In this document: positions 1 through 7,887 of the stretch, piece after piece
How the letters are laid out: each line of letters starts with the position of its first letter
How positions within the stretch are numbered: the first letter of the stretch is position 1
From: Unio delphinus
Taxonomy: Eukaryota > Mollusca > Bivalvia > Unionida > Unionidae
DNA length: 64,000 nucleotides
NCBI GenBank assembly: GCA_029339505.1
Contig: JAQISU010000036.1
Span: 5,422,001-5,486,000, forward strand
Reading direction: 5' to 3'
Notes under the pieces: model-generated
Told to the model about the DNA's origin: nothing
What the model saw: only the letters and a program-made list of their open reading frames with translations
Database searches by the model: none
Position numbers and translations under genes: made by a program

Positions 1-334
1 TACTGCTGACCAGTTTGTTATTCATGTAAAAATCCACTTCGCTGAACAAGGAATGCATGAAATTGTTGACGGGAGCTACTTTGTTCGCGTCTGCTACAAC
101 GGCGTTGTTAGCCAATTTGGCCACTTTCACTTTCAAATATAAGTAACTGTTGTTGAGATCGATGTAATCTTCGGGTTGTCCTTTGATTTCAAACTCGATG
201 GAAGCTGAATCCGTCAAAGAGGAGACGGGATGAAATTCGACCCATTGGGCTTCTTTCATGGTCATCATCGTGGGTGGCATGGCAAAGAGATCCAGTTCCG
301 ACTTGGAACAGTCACAAGATTCTTGGTGCATCAT
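1..334 (-). CDS. Polinton major capsid protein, N-terminal part (cut by window edge)
   Basis: An open minus-strand frame starts at ATG 334 (two Met codons in a row) and runs off the left edge after about 111 codons. The visible part contains DYIDLNNSYLYLKVKV and, further on, FMHSLFSEVDFYMNNK, which I recognise as the N-terminal pattern of the Polinton major capsid protein, a double jelly-roll protein building the capsid faces. It sits downstream of the penton-like and small pX-like genes, as expected for a virion-gene block. No break is visible in the part present. Family assignment is by eye; the C-terminal two thirds are unseen. Confidence 0.75.
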   Translation of the reverse strand, partial: MMHQESCDCSKSELDLFAMPPTMMTMKEAQWVEFHPVSSLTDSASIEFEIKGQPEDYIDLNNSYLYLKVKVAKLANNAVVADANKVAPVNNFMHSLFSEVDFYMNNKLVSS

Positions 335-378
335 TTTTTCTTTAGGTTTTTTTCTTCACTTTTAATAATCAAAAATGT

Positions 379-520
379 CTAAGTCTCGAGCGGTTCTTTT
401 TTCTTCGTCTTTCGAACTTTAGAGGTACGGAGACTTTTGAAAGGGTGTTTTCGTCGATGCTTTCTACCTTGTCCTTGCTGTGTCGTCAGGGAAGTAGGAA
501 TGTTAGACTCGGTACCGTTC
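379..520 (-). other. short basic reading frame, possible protamine-like peptide
   Basis: Between the major capsid start and the 90-residue gene, one minus-strand frame ending at TAG 379-381 reads as a strongly basic peptide (GRKHRRKHPFKSLRT and then KVRKTKKK). I found no in-frame ATG at a sensible place, so it may be an accidental frame, a spliced piece or a remnant of a core peptide. Confidence 0.2.
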
Positions 521-527
521 AGGGCAT

Positions 528-800
528 TTATAGGACTTCTCGTCGACCCAAAATCTCTTTACCCGTTTGAAGCAAGGCATTTTTGCCTGCTCTCAAAAAA
601 GCTTCTTTAGGGTTTTGTTTGTCAATAAGAACATTGTAAAGAAAATCTTTGCCGTGAGTCAATGCGGCATCTTTTAAGGTGTGCAATCCTCGTGTCACCA
701 TTGGTTTTAAAACAGGGACCACGGAGCGAAAGGCTGATTTAAACATATCTCCTAAACCATGTCCTCGTTGTCGAGTGACTCCTTGGTACACAGGATACAT
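528..800 (-). CDS. small Polinton virion protein, pX/pVI-like (90 aa)
   Basis: The frame from ATG 800 to TAA 528 encodes 90 residues. The N-terminal segment RQRGHGLGDMFKSAFRSVVP has a basic stretch, a Gly-rich GHGLG turn and then an amphipathic helix pattern. This arrangement is typical of the small protein found beside the capsid genes of Polintons and adintoviruses and compared with adenovirus pX/pVI, which act in core packing or membrane disruption. It lies seven bases downstream of the penton-like gene and upstream of the major capsid gene. A GTG codon immediately precedes the ATG; I chose the ATG because this is a eukaryotic element. Function is inferred from pattern and position. Confidence 0.6.
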   Translation of the reverse strand: MYPVYQGVTRQRGHGLGDMFKSAFRSVVPVLKPMVTRGLHTLKDAALTHGKDFLYNVLIDKQNPKEAFLRAGKNALLQTGKEILGRREVL

Positions 801-807
801 CACTTTT

Positions 808-1740
808 TCAGTTGTTGGAGAATCGTTTTTGAAAATGGAGTTTCACTGTGACTTTCCCTTTGGTAAATGGAATATTTTGACCTAGTTCTCCTTTTATAGT
901 AATGTTGACACTGTCGAAATACGACTTACTGACAGGCAAATAATGAGGATGTATAAATTCGCGGTGAACGTGATAGGTATTTCCTCCTTCCTCGTTAGCG
1001 GTGACAGAGTCCACTTTGAAAGGAATGACACGCAGTAACGGTGCAGAGGTGTGTCCTACCACGTTGTACTCCACCACATCGGAGTACACAAATATCAAGT
1101 TGATTCCTTGGTTCAATTCTACAGGGGATCGAAAATATTTTGCAAAATCCATGTTACTGGTTATGCCTGGTATTTGCTTTTTGTTCTTGAGCATCTCGAC
1201 GTCTCCACCCAAAATATCAAACAATTCAGGACAAAAGGTAATAGCTATCATTTTGTCGGCTGTAAATTTCATCAGGAGGCGACGAGCCACTTTATGGTAC
1301 TCAAAGGTAACACTTTTTTCAGTTTTGTCCAGGGGTTTACCAAACAATGTATTGAACTTGTTTGCAATCGTAGTCACTAAATGTTGACCACTAAAATAAT
1401 AGCCTGAAGGGATCTTGAAATGATAGGTAGCCAGATTAGTTCTGGCGTTCTGCTCTTTTATTATCGCCTCATCGATAAGGATTTTGTCTCGGTCGTTTAA
1501 TGATTTTTGCAATACCGGGTCATACACTTGTACTGAAAAAGTGTTTTGATTTTCGATGATGTTTTTGATTTGTGTCGTGTGTATCATTTCCACTAAAGCT
1601 ACTTCCCAATGAGCATCTTGATCCAAATGCATGGCTTGAGATAATTTAGCCGTGTAACAGCACAACGTGTTCTTAGGAAACACCTTCATGGAACTGTCAC
1701 TGGGTAACGTTAAGTAAAATTGGTTAATAGTGTTGTTCAT
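808..1740 (-). CDS. penton-like minor capsid protein (310 aa)
   Basis: The open frame runs from ATG 1740 to TGA 808. The N-terminus has LPSDSSMKVFPKNTLCCYTAKL and then HWEVALVEMIH, the pattern I know from the Polinton minor capsid (penton-like, single jelly-roll) family: a Pro-Asn-Thr stretch followed by a W-E-V-A-L-x-E strand. Members form the capsid vertices. Length fits a single jelly-roll protein of this group. It is uninterrupted and lies directly upstream of the pX-like and major capsid genes, with only seven bases before the next gene. Codon use looks like its neighbours. Confidence 0.7.
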   Translation of the reverse strand: MNNTINQFYLTLPSDSSMKVFPKNTLCCYTAKLSQAMHLDQDAHWEVALVEMIHTTQIKNIIENQNTFSVQVYDPVLQKSLNDRDKILIDEAIIKEQNARTNLATYHFKIPSGYYFSGQHLVTTIANKFNTLFGKPLDKTEKSVTFEYHKVARRLLMKFTADKMIAITFCPELFDILGGDVEMLKNKKQIPGITSNMDFAKYFRSPVELNQGINLIFVYSDVVEYNVVGHTSAPLLRVIPFKVDSVTANEEGGNTYHVHREFIHPHYLPVSKSYFDSVNITIKGELGQNIPFTKGKVTVKLHFQKRFSNN

Positions 1741-1778
1741 AATTCCAATGTTGTTCTGTCCGAGGAGTCACTCGAGGT

Positions 1779-2155
1779 TTAAGGAGTGTCTAAAAGAGGA
1801 TTGTGATTGGAAGGGTGACTGTCAGGAGAATGACTAACGTTGGACGCAAGGCTCCCAATATTGTTACTGTTGTTCCCGTTGTAAGAGTATTTCAGGGAAG
1901 GATTGGGAAGAAGATACCCGATGCAACTGCTGAGTAAAATAGTCCACAATTGTTTGTCTCCTTGTTGCAAACTCAAATTAGCAATGGCTGCACCGATAAC
2001 ACAATCCACCACAAAGATTTGACAGAAAAAACGATTTGGGTTTTAGGGACACGTTCTCCACACCACACCCACAAGGGTTGCTTTTGTAAATCTTGCAGAT
2101 ATGACGTGGGTGAAGGAGTAGTCACTGTGGTTGCTGAAGCTGTATTGAAGGGCAT
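1779..2155 (-). other. two overlapping short frames between integrase and penton genes
   Basis: Minus-strand frame A starts at ATG 2155, six bases after the integrase stop, and reads about 60 residues (PFNTASATTVTTPSPTSYLQ, later WVWCGERVPKTQ) to a stop at 1973. Frame B overlaps it and runs to 1779, with a hydrophobic stretch LWTILLSSCIGYLLPNPSLK and a Ser/Asn-rich tail. Either could be a small membrane protein, or both could be halves of one gene joined by splicing or split by a frameshift. No ATG clearly starts frame B; its first candidate is GTG 2012. I do not recognise a family. Confidence 0.3.
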
Positions 2156-2160
2156 GATGG

Positions 2161-3274
2161 TCACTTCTTTTTATAGTCGATGACTTGGGCAGCGTCAATC
2201 CAAGAATCAAAACTAGGAGGATATCCTTTCCAACGTACTTTGACTTCTTTGACACGACGTTTTCCTACTTTACGGGTTCTTCGTTCGAGAATGCTTTCAA
2301 TGTCGTACACGTCGTCTTCTTTTTTGGTGACACGTTGTAACTCAGGCAAGTGAAACGTTCCTTTTAATACTTCTCCGTTCATGTCTTCCAATTTATAGAC
2401 GGCAGGATGACGGCCACGCACTCGTTCAGTAACACGAAACAATTCGGTGGTCCAATTGGGTAAGTAACCTTTGTCGAAAGTGCGTTTGGTTTTACCAATG
2501 CGTACCCAATCTCCCGGAGTTAACACTTCTCCACCTTTCTTGGGGACAGCCCTCGTTAGGGACGTACCAAACAAACGCTCAAAAACAGTCACTTCGTTGT
2601 CGGGTGTCACCTCTTGTGGGGCACGTCCAATGCTTCTATGGTAAGATTGATTGTAGGCTTGGACTAAGTGCGGTAAGACGTCCATGTACTTGAGAGTGTG
2701 TTGATGCGTAAAATATTTCCACATGGGTTCTTTCAAGGTACGTTGAAAATGTTCCACGATACTGGCTTTGGTTTCAGGATTTTCGGTGGTGAAAAAAATG
2801 AATGTCACGTTTCTTTAATTCTCGTTGGAAAGCCTGGTTTAGAAATTAGGTGCCTTTGTCGGTTTGCCATCGAAGAGGGTGACGACCCCTTTGTTTCAAC
2901 ACCAGTTGCAAAGCTCGTACTAACTCTCCGCTCGATTTGGATGTCAATGGTACGACCCAGGCAAATTTAGAAAAGACGTCGATGACACAAAACAAATATT
3001 TGTAGCCACGATTGTAGGTGGCTAAATGAGAGACATCGGCTAAATCGGCTTGCCATTGATGATCGATGCCTTCCACTTGAGTGCGACTTCTGTGAAATTT
3101 TCGTCGAATGGGTTTGTGTAAAGTGTACGTCGCTTGTTCTTGTAACCATCGTTGTACTGTAGGTAAACGGAGCTTTTTCAAGCGAGTTTTTGCAGCACGA
3201 TACAATTTCTTAATGCCTCCGTAACCTGCAGGGTGAGCTGGATCGTAATAAATGCTGGCTAAGACCTTCCCCAT
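2161..3274 (-). pseudogene. Polinton integrase with C-terminal chromodomain, disrupted
   Basis: This is a retrovirus-type DDE integrase in two pieces. The upstream piece (ATG 3274 to TAA 2846-2848) carries an N-terminal helical region and the core with QADLADVSH, KYLFCVIDVFSKFAWVVPL and QTDKG, which hold the first two catalytic aspartates. The downstream piece (to TGA 2161) holds the catalytic-Glu segment (ETKASIVEHF), an SH3-like tail and a chromodomain (VRWKGYPPSFDSWI) that in relatives helps choose chromatin targets. An in-frame TAA and a frame change near the seven-A run 2792-2798 separate the pieces, so this copy cannot make a full enzyme. It begins eight bases after the proline-rich gene ends. 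Confidence 0.9.
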
Positions 3275-3282
3275 GGTTTAGG

Positions 3283-4017
3283 TTAATAAGTGACCCACTC
3301 TTCGAGGATATTGCTTTGGGTGGGACGAAATGCGGGTTGTTTGGAAACGGTTTTACGTGTCCGATGTGCCACAGGAGTTGACGTCGAGAGTGCTGGTGGT
3401 GGTGGTGGTGGTGGCGGAGGTAATGAGATAGCTTTGGTCTTCTTTTCTTTTCTCACTTCTGGTTTCCTTTCTTTCTTTTTCACTTCTGTTGAAGCAGGAG
3501 TAGCCATCATCTTTTTAACCCAAGTTTTGAGTTCTTCTCGTGGGGGCGTGGGAGAAGGGGTCAATAAGGAAGCAGCAATCTTACTCGGAATGGGAGTAGC
3601 AGTGGGTGTTTGAAAGAGATCATGGGGTTCTTTTTCTTCCTTGGGTAATGGTGGGGTGACGTCTGTTTTGGCTACTGTAGAGGGTAAGGGCGACGGATTT
3701 TTCATTAGTGCCTTCAAATCGGACAGTGTGGGTAGAGCTGTTTGTTCCACAGCTTTTCGATGAAAGAGTTGTAGTCGTTGCAGAAGTTGACCGTACTTTT
3801 GCGATTTTTCGGTTTCGGACAAATCGTGGCGATGCATCAAGGATTGCAATTCGTGTTGTAATTGGGACATCTCGTTCAAATCAGGATTGGGTGGTAAATG
3901 GGGGGTACGTTGTTCTTGCCAACGATGGTATTCCATCCATCGTTTGTAAGGAACCAAAGTCAGTTTTCGTCCTTCCATGGGCTTCCAAAGGTTACTTCTG
4001 AGATCGTGGTGCTCCAT
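3283..4017 (-). CDS. proline-rich Polinton structural protein (244 aa)
   Basis: The open frame runs from ATG 4017 to TAA 3283. Residues about 50-90 form a helical segment including LSETEKSQKYGQLLQRLQLF, a pattern found in a common Polinton protein encoded beside the integrase. The middle is Pro/Thr-rich, then Lys/Glu-rich, then a run of nine prolines, ending in a short tail ILEEWVTY. It is probably a virion or DNA-binding core component, but its exact role is not known to me. The frame is intact. A TATA-like GATAAAAGG lies about ten bases upstream of the ATG, which is very close for a promoter and may be chance. The run of prolines is mirrored as a Gly-rich shadow frame on the other strand. 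Confidence 0.6.
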   Translation of the reverse strand: MEHHDLRSNLWKPMEGRKLTLVPYKRWMEYHRWQEQRTPHLPPNPDLNEMSQLQHELQSLMHRHDLSETEKSQKYGQLLQRLQLFHRKAVEQTALPTLSDLKALMKNPSPLPSTVAKTDVTPPLPKEEKEPHDLFQTPTATPIPSKIAASLLTPSPTPPREELKTWVKKMMATPASTEVKKKERKPEVRKEKKTKAISLPPPPPPPPPALSTSTPVAHRTRKTVSKQPAFRPTQSNILEEWVTY

Positions 4018-4042
4018 GGATCCCTTTTATCTTCTGGAAGGA

Positions 4043-4465
4043 TCAACTTTGGGGGACCCCTCGTTGCAACCCTTGTATCATACCTGGCAATAAACTTGCG
4101 CCGGCTTTTGCTAATCCTGTTAACATAGGAATAAGAAAGGGAAAAAATCCTCCGCGTTGCACCAACATCTTTTTCTTTTGACGAATGGGTATTTTCTTTT
4201 GAACCATTTGACGAAGAACGTGTCGATGTTTGGCTAAGCATTTTTTCTGGTGTGGAGACAAAGGTATCGTGCCTTTCAAGACATTCAAACAACATTCGCA
4301 CACGGTATCGATGACATCTTTGGAGGCCGCTTTAATGATTTGTTTTCGCATGAGTGGAGAGGCTTTGGACAGGACAGACAACACGTCTCCGTGTTTGGCT
4401 AAACGAGGAGGTAGTCCTTTCCTTTTCTTTCCCTTGGGGAGTGAATGTTTTCTGCGAGGTGACAT
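4043..4465 (-). CDS. Polinton core-like basic protein (140 aa)
   Basis: The open frame from ATG 4465 ends at 4043. It has a basic N-terminus (SPRRKHSLPKGKKRKG), a helical region with two adjacent cysteines (CECCLNVLKGTIPLSPHQ), then a Lys-rich stretch, MLVQRGG and a hydrophobic Gly/Ala tail. I recognise this layout from a widespread small protein of Polintons and adintoviruses, probably a nucleocapsid core or membrane-active virion protein. The next gene to the right encodes a longer relative with the same layout. No breaks are seen. Confidence 0.6.
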   Translation of the reverse strand: MSPRRKHSLPKGKKRKGLPPRLAKHGDVLSVLSKASPLMRKQIIKAASKDVIDTVCECCLNVLKGTIPLSPHQKKCLAKHRHVLRQMVQKKIPIRQKKKMLVQRGGFFPFLIPMLTGLAKAGASLLPGMIQGLQRGVPQS

Positions 4466-4634
4466 CTTTGCTTGTTCGTTTCACAATATCACTGGTGTCA
4501 ATGACTTGGTACACACTCTCTTTTATCTACTTTTTGGGGAACTACCGCTTCGTCAAAAAGGTAACAATGTGTTTCCCAAAATTGTCAAAGGATCCTCCTT
4601 TTTGGTGACTCTTCTTTTTCTTTAAAGGACTACG
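4466..4634. other. gap between the 140-aa gene and the basic frame
   Basis: I see only shadow frames here on either strand. The stretch could hold promoter or splice signals for the minus-strand genes, but none is clear. Confidence 0.3.
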
Positions 4635-4823
4635 TCATTGAAAGGGATGACGTCGATGTTTGGTTTTTAAGCCTTTGGTACGATGACGAGATTCTCTTTT
4701 TCCAGCTCCTTTTTGGGCAGCAGAAAATCGAGGGTAGTGATGGTGTGCACGTTTTTGAGGAGTTATTCTTAAGTGTTCAGTAGTGGTACAGAAAAAATAC
4801 TGATTGACGTCGTGGTCTTCAAG
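4635..4823 (-). other. short His/Arg/Lys-rich frame lacking an ATG
   Basis: One minus-strand frame stays open for 62 codons and ends at TGA 4635-4637. It reads as a very basic peptide (TPQKRAHHHYPRF, then KGAGKRESRHRTKGLKTKHR), similar in style to DNA-condensing core peptides of adenovirus-like viruses. It has no in-frame Met, so it may be a second exon, a decayed gene or chance. It fits exactly between two core-like genes on the same strand. Confidence 0.3.
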
Positions 4824-4831
4824 TCATATTT

Positions 4832-5731
4832 TTATACTGGAATGCGTCGCCACTGATTATCTTTGCGTCGTATCAACTTCATGGCAGGTAACACACGTCG
4901 TGAAGGGGTTCGCAACGGACTCAATCGGGACAGTTCTTGTTTGGACAAATCTAGTAAACTCTTTAACATGCCAGATCTTTCTTGGACTTTCACTTTAGGG
5001 GCAGGTACTTTGTGAGCAGCTGCTACTTCCGCTAATGTGGACGAGGGTGTCACCGGTGGAGGAGACGTTTTGGGAGACGCAGATTTCCAATGTTTCATCA
5101 AATTAGGAAAAACGGGTGTCAAATTGGGTTTGGCTGGCATCACCCGCAACGGAGAAGTGACAGCCCCTGAGGCTACTGGCAACGTAGTCCCTGCCAAACG
5201 TCCTTGTAGATCTTTTCTTACAGGTCGTGGTTGACGAATGTAAGGTTGTGTCCTGGCCGAAGTGCCTTTCTTGCGGGTGACCGCTTTTGTCTGTGGACTT
5301 TTCTTTTTCTGTGTTTTGGTCTTGGCACCCTTGTTCTTTTTCTTAGGGGTTTGTTTGACTTTTTTTGTTTTCTTCTTGGGGTGAACTTTGGAAGCAATGG
5401 GATCCCATTTTAAAAGGGAACGAATGATGACACCTCCTAGAGAACCACTACCTCCAGGTTTCAATATCATTTGCTTTTTGGTGTGAGAGTCAATGCGAGG
5501 ATTGGCCAGTTGCGTCAAGGCTACTTTGTTTCTGTCAAAAAAGCGTTTGGTTTGATGTGGAATGTGAATGATGCCTTGCAGTATTTGACGTGCTGTCACC
5601 GTAAACCATCGTAAGACTTCTTTGAGACTGGCTTCTAAGACGTGAGCATGTATTTGTGGATTTTTTTCGCGACTGATGCCGTACAAGGCACGAATCAATT
5701 TGATGGGAAGATGAGACTGAAGGGACGTCAT
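4832..5731 (-). CDS. long core-like protein related to the 140-aa neighbour (299 aa)
   Basis: The open frame runs from ATG 5731 to a stop at 4832. Residues 1-110 follow the same order as the 140-residue protein next door: helical region, ILQGIIHIPHQTKRFF, a helix, then KKQMILKPGGSGSLGG matching the other's KKKMLVQRGG. After that it has an added Lys-rich segment (KKKTKKVKQTPKKKNKG), a Pro/Arg linker and a tail ending NQWRRIPV. It is probably a DNA-binding virion core protein. I infer a gene duplication followed by C-terminal extension. A TATAAAA on the minus strand lies 40 bases upstream of the ATG. No breaks are seen. Confidence 0.55.
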   Translation of the reverse strand: MTSLQSHLPIKLIRALYGISREKNPQIHAHVLEASLKEVLRWFTVTARQILQGIIHIPHQTKRFFDRNKVALTQLANPRIDSHTKKQMILKPGGSGSLGGVIIRSLLKWDPIASKVHPKKKTKKVKQTPKKKNKGAKTKTQKKKSPQTKAVTRKKGTSARTQPYIRQPRPVRKDLQGRLAGTTLPVASGAVTSPLRVMPAKPNLTPVFPNLMKHWKSASPKTSPPPVTPSSTLAEVAAAHKVPAPKVKVQERSGMLKSLLDLSKQELSRLSPLRTPSRRVLPAMKLIRRKDNQWRRIPV

Positions 5732-5770
5732 GTTGATGATGTATGAGACAAGGTCAAAGTAACCGAAGGA

Positions 5771-5777
5771 TTTTATA
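5771..5777 (-). promoter_or_regulatory. TATA-like box for the 299-aa core-like gene
   Basis: The minus strand reads TATAAAA here, 40 bases upstream of ATG 5731, in the short gap after the ATPase gene. The spacing suits a core promoter with a short leader. Confidence 0.4.
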
Positions 5778-5800
5778 GATTTTTTTAGTGGTTCATATGG

Positions 5801-6535
5801 TTATGTCGACGACGAGGACGTGTACACGACAGGTCCTCCGTCTTGACACCAGCCGTGAAACAAATCGGTACGAAATCGCAAATAATCAGGGGTAGTGGGT
5901 TTTAAATCCACGAGTAAATAGGCGTGTGGCGTTTGAGTGGCATCATCGTACGCATGAGTTAGCCAAGGTGTTCCTAACTGTTTGGCTAAAACTTGCACTT
6001 GTGATTTATCTCGAGGACTTTTAAACAAGACCACGTAATGAGCATTAAGACTAATGGTACGATGGGCTTTACTTTGCTGAAATAAATTTTGTGTAATGTA
6101 AATGACACTGGCATTACGATGATGCCCTTTACGTGTAAACCACAGTTTAATTTCTTCTTCGTCTTCCCCTAACATGTCGTCAAAAATGACCCAATGAGTT
6201 TGACTAGGGTCAGACACGATCCCTTCGTCTTCTTTAGGAATGCCTGCTACAAACACAATGGAATCACCTTGACTTTCTTGCAAGAGGCTGTATGCCGATT
6301 GCCACTCTTTGTAACACCACACGATGCGTTGAGGTGGACGATCGATCAAATGATGTTTATGTTCGATCAAACGTTTGACAAATTCGGTTTTGCCTGAACC
6401 GCTCGGTCCAGCAATTAACATGTTAAAAGGATGACGAAGATACAAGGCTTTCCAACTAGCAGAATCTAAGTGTTCGTCAATGACTTTGAATGTGGAGGAG
6501 GAGGAAGGAGTAGTAGAAAGAGTAGAGTGAGCCAT
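5801..6535 (-). CDS. FtsK/HerA-superfamily genome-packaging ATPase (244 aa)
   Basis: The frame ends at TAA 5801. I start it at ATG 6535; an upstream in-frame GTG at 6565 would add ten residues. Walker A is GPSGSGKT at residues 43-50, Walker B is HWVIFDDM at about 114-121, and the later YITQNL at 146-151 fits the sensor strand. This family powers packaging of viral DNA into the capsid and is a hallmark of Polintons. The size fits. All key residues are present and the frame is unbroken. A decayed second copy of this gene lies at about 54.6-55.2 kb in the same orientation. Confidence 0.88.
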   Translation of the reverse strand: MAHSTLSTTPSSSSTFKVIDEHLDSASWKALYLRHPFNMLIAGPSGSGKTEFVKRLIEHKHHLIDRPPQRIVWCYKEWQSAYSLLQESQGDSIVFVAGIPKEDEGIVSDPSQTHWVIFDDMLGEDEEEIKLWFTRKGHHRNASVIYITQNLFQQSKAHRTISLNAHYVVLFKSPRDKSQVQVLAKQLGTPWLTHAYDDATQTPHAYLLVDLKPTTPDYLRFRTDLFHGWCQDGGPVVYTSSSST

Positions 6536-6627
6536 AGTCGTGTAGTGGTATGATACGATTGACACAAAAACAGACTAGACAAGAGGTTTTAATACTTTTT
6601 TCAAGACACGTTTATTTGAATGCATGT

Positions 6628-6858
6628 TTAAATTCGAACAACACGAAAGACAAAAATACATAAAAGCCAAATGGATAAATACAGGGATAAAATACATAGG
6701 GAAACGATCAAAGTGGCATATAAACAAGTCACTGTACAACATTCTTTGCGTAACAAACGTCTCCTAGAGGTAGTGTGTAATGTTCTTATAGTCTCCTCTA
6801 CAAGGGGTACAGTCACATAGGTGTCTTCTCGAAAGGGTTTTTGTGGGGAAATGTCCAT
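6628..6858 (-). CDS. small Cys-rich membrane protein (76 aa)
   Basis: The frame runs from ATG 6858 to a stop at 6628. Residues 1-40 are polar (SPQKPFREDTYVTVPLVEE) and about 41-74 form one long hydrophobic segment with several cysteines (TCLYATLIVSLCILSLYLS), so it is a probable single-pass or re-entrant membrane protein. The frame stays open upstream of this ATG until a nine-T run (6904-6912), beyond which a different frame (next entry) is open; the two may be parts of one gene. I do not recognise a family. Confidence 0.45.
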   Translation of the reverse strand: MDISPQKPFREDTYVTVPLVEETIRTLHTTSRRRLLRKECCTVTCLYATLIVSLCILSLYLSIWLLCIFVFRVVRI

Positions 6859-6997
6859 GACAGTTCTGTCTTGAACAGAGGGATTGTCTTCGGTGACAGA
6901 TTCTTTTTTTTTCTTCTTCTGGTACTGTCACTAACACAGGTTTAAAAGTGACTTTTTTCACTCGACGATGAATTTTACGAACACAACGCTTGGGCAT
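6764..6997 (-). CDS. short basic frame overlapping the membrane-protein gene
   Basis: ATG 6997 opens a frame beginning PKRCVRKIHRRVKKVTFKPV and continuing to an acidic-then-Lys run. Up to the nine-A run (minus strand, 6904-6912) it looks like a genuine basic protein; after it the reading becomes Cys/Arg-rich and unconvincing. It overlaps the end of the 82-residue gene by 23 bases. I suspect it is the N-terminal part of the gene continuing in the frame at 6628-6858, with a slip in the homopolymer. Confidence 0.3.
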   Translation of the reverse strand: MPKRCVRKIHRRVKKVTFKPVLVTVPEEEKKRICHRRQSLCSRQNCHGHFPTKTLSRRHLCDCTPCRGDYKNITHYL

Positions 6998-7223
6998 AAT
7001 GGGATGCTTCGTTTGTCCAAGCCTCAAAATCCCAACTTTTCCAGTCACGTACATCTGTCCAATGAGGGTGTAAATCACAAGCTACACACACATCTTCGTA
7101 CACCGCTTCCGTACGTAAAAGTTGACGAATCTTTTTTTCTTGGAGAGGTTGAGACGTATCCAGTTGAAAGCGTAAGGCTTTGAACAGAATAAGTCTCTCG
7201 TGGACATTTAAAGGAGTCACCAT
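6975..7223 (-). CDS. unknown small acidic protein (82 aa)
   Basis: The frame from ATG 7223 to 6975 is compact and Trp-rich at its end (WTDVRDWKSWDFEAW), with a helical middle (LQEKKIRQLLRTEAVYEDV). There is no signal peptide or membrane segment. It starts six bases after the preceding gene stops (7230) and overlaps the next frame. I do not recognise it; it is probably an accessory gene of the element. Confidence 0.4.
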   Translation of the reverse strand: MVTPLNVHERLILFKALRFQLDTSQPLQEKKIRQLLRTEAVYEDVCVACDLHPHWTDVRDWKSWDFEAWTNEASHYAQALCS

Positions 7224-7229
7224 ACTGTC

Positions 7230-7448
7230 TTATTTTTTTGATAGGTAGTGTTCGTAAAGTGTCCACAAGGAATAGACAGGTAAACGAAATCCTAGAAAGC
7301 AAGTCACTAAAACACACACTACACGTCGACCCCAATTCATAGGGTACAGTTCTTGCAATAAGTGTTCGTAATCTTTCACCGTGTAAATCTTCTCATTGAT
7401 ATCCTTCCACGGAATCTGTTGGATCACCAATGATAAAGGTTGTGGCAT
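7230..7448 (-). CDS. unknown small membrane protein (72 aa)
   Basis: The frame from ATG 7448 ends at 7230. The N-terminal half is polar (KDINEKIYTVKDYEHLLQEL) and the C-terminal half has a hydrophobic stretch (VVCVLVTCFLGFRLPVYSLW) before a short basic end, so one membrane segment is likely. The minus strand reads TATAAAAA at 7458-7465, ten bases before the ATG, which is too near to be an ordinary TATA box for this start. Function unknown. Confidence 0.4.
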   Translation of the reverse strand: MPQPLSLVIQQIPWKDINEKIYTVKDYEHLLQELYPMNWGRRVVCVLVTCFLGFRLPVYSLWTLYEHYLSKK

Positions 7449-7488
7449 GGTCGTTCTTTTTTATACTTCGTTTTTAGGTCGAAGACTA

Positions 7489-7875
7489 TCAGTGTATATT
7501 CAACCCAGAATTAAACACAGAATTAAATTTGCACAAAAAGCAAAAGTGATTAATATAACGTGTAATTTCGTCCCACTGCCATTCAGGGTAACGGTCAAGA
7601 AGGATCAAAACATCTTCAGATGTAAACGTAGTAAATTGGTAACAGAGCAAAAAAATACCCTTAATCCAGAGAAATCTAATACGTTGGTTAATTTTTGTCA
7701 CTTGCCTCTTGTGAATTTCACGACACAAATGTTATACAGTCACCCATTGAGATTTTTCTTTAGCAAGACCTTGCCAAACGTCCTTGTAGATCTTCTCTTG
7801 CAATTCGTATGGTAATCCTTGAATATTATGTTTTAGAGAGGGCTTATATACTGGTATAGGTGTGTTACACGACAT
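7489..7875 (-). pseudogene. unknown small gene split by an in-frame TAA
   Basis: ATG 7875 opens a 47-codon frame (CNTPIPVYKPSLKHNIQGLP, then EKIYKDVWQGLAKEKSQW) that stops at TAA 7732-7734. The same frame is then open for another 80 codons to 7489 (REIHKRQVTKINQRIRFLW, then DRYPEWQWDEITRYINHF). One frame on both sides of a single stop suggests one protein of about 128 residues broken by nonsense. It begins 12 bases after the BIR gene ends. No family recognised. Confidence 0.45.
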
Positions 7876-7887
7876 GGAGTAGTAGTG

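Noticed and set aside
1001..1387. Plus-strand frames opposite the penton-like gene
   Set aside because: Shadows of a recognised minus-strand gene; no family pattern of their own.
3290..3613. Plus-strand frame with a polyglycine run
   Set aside because: Shadow of the proline run in the minus-strand 244-residue gene.
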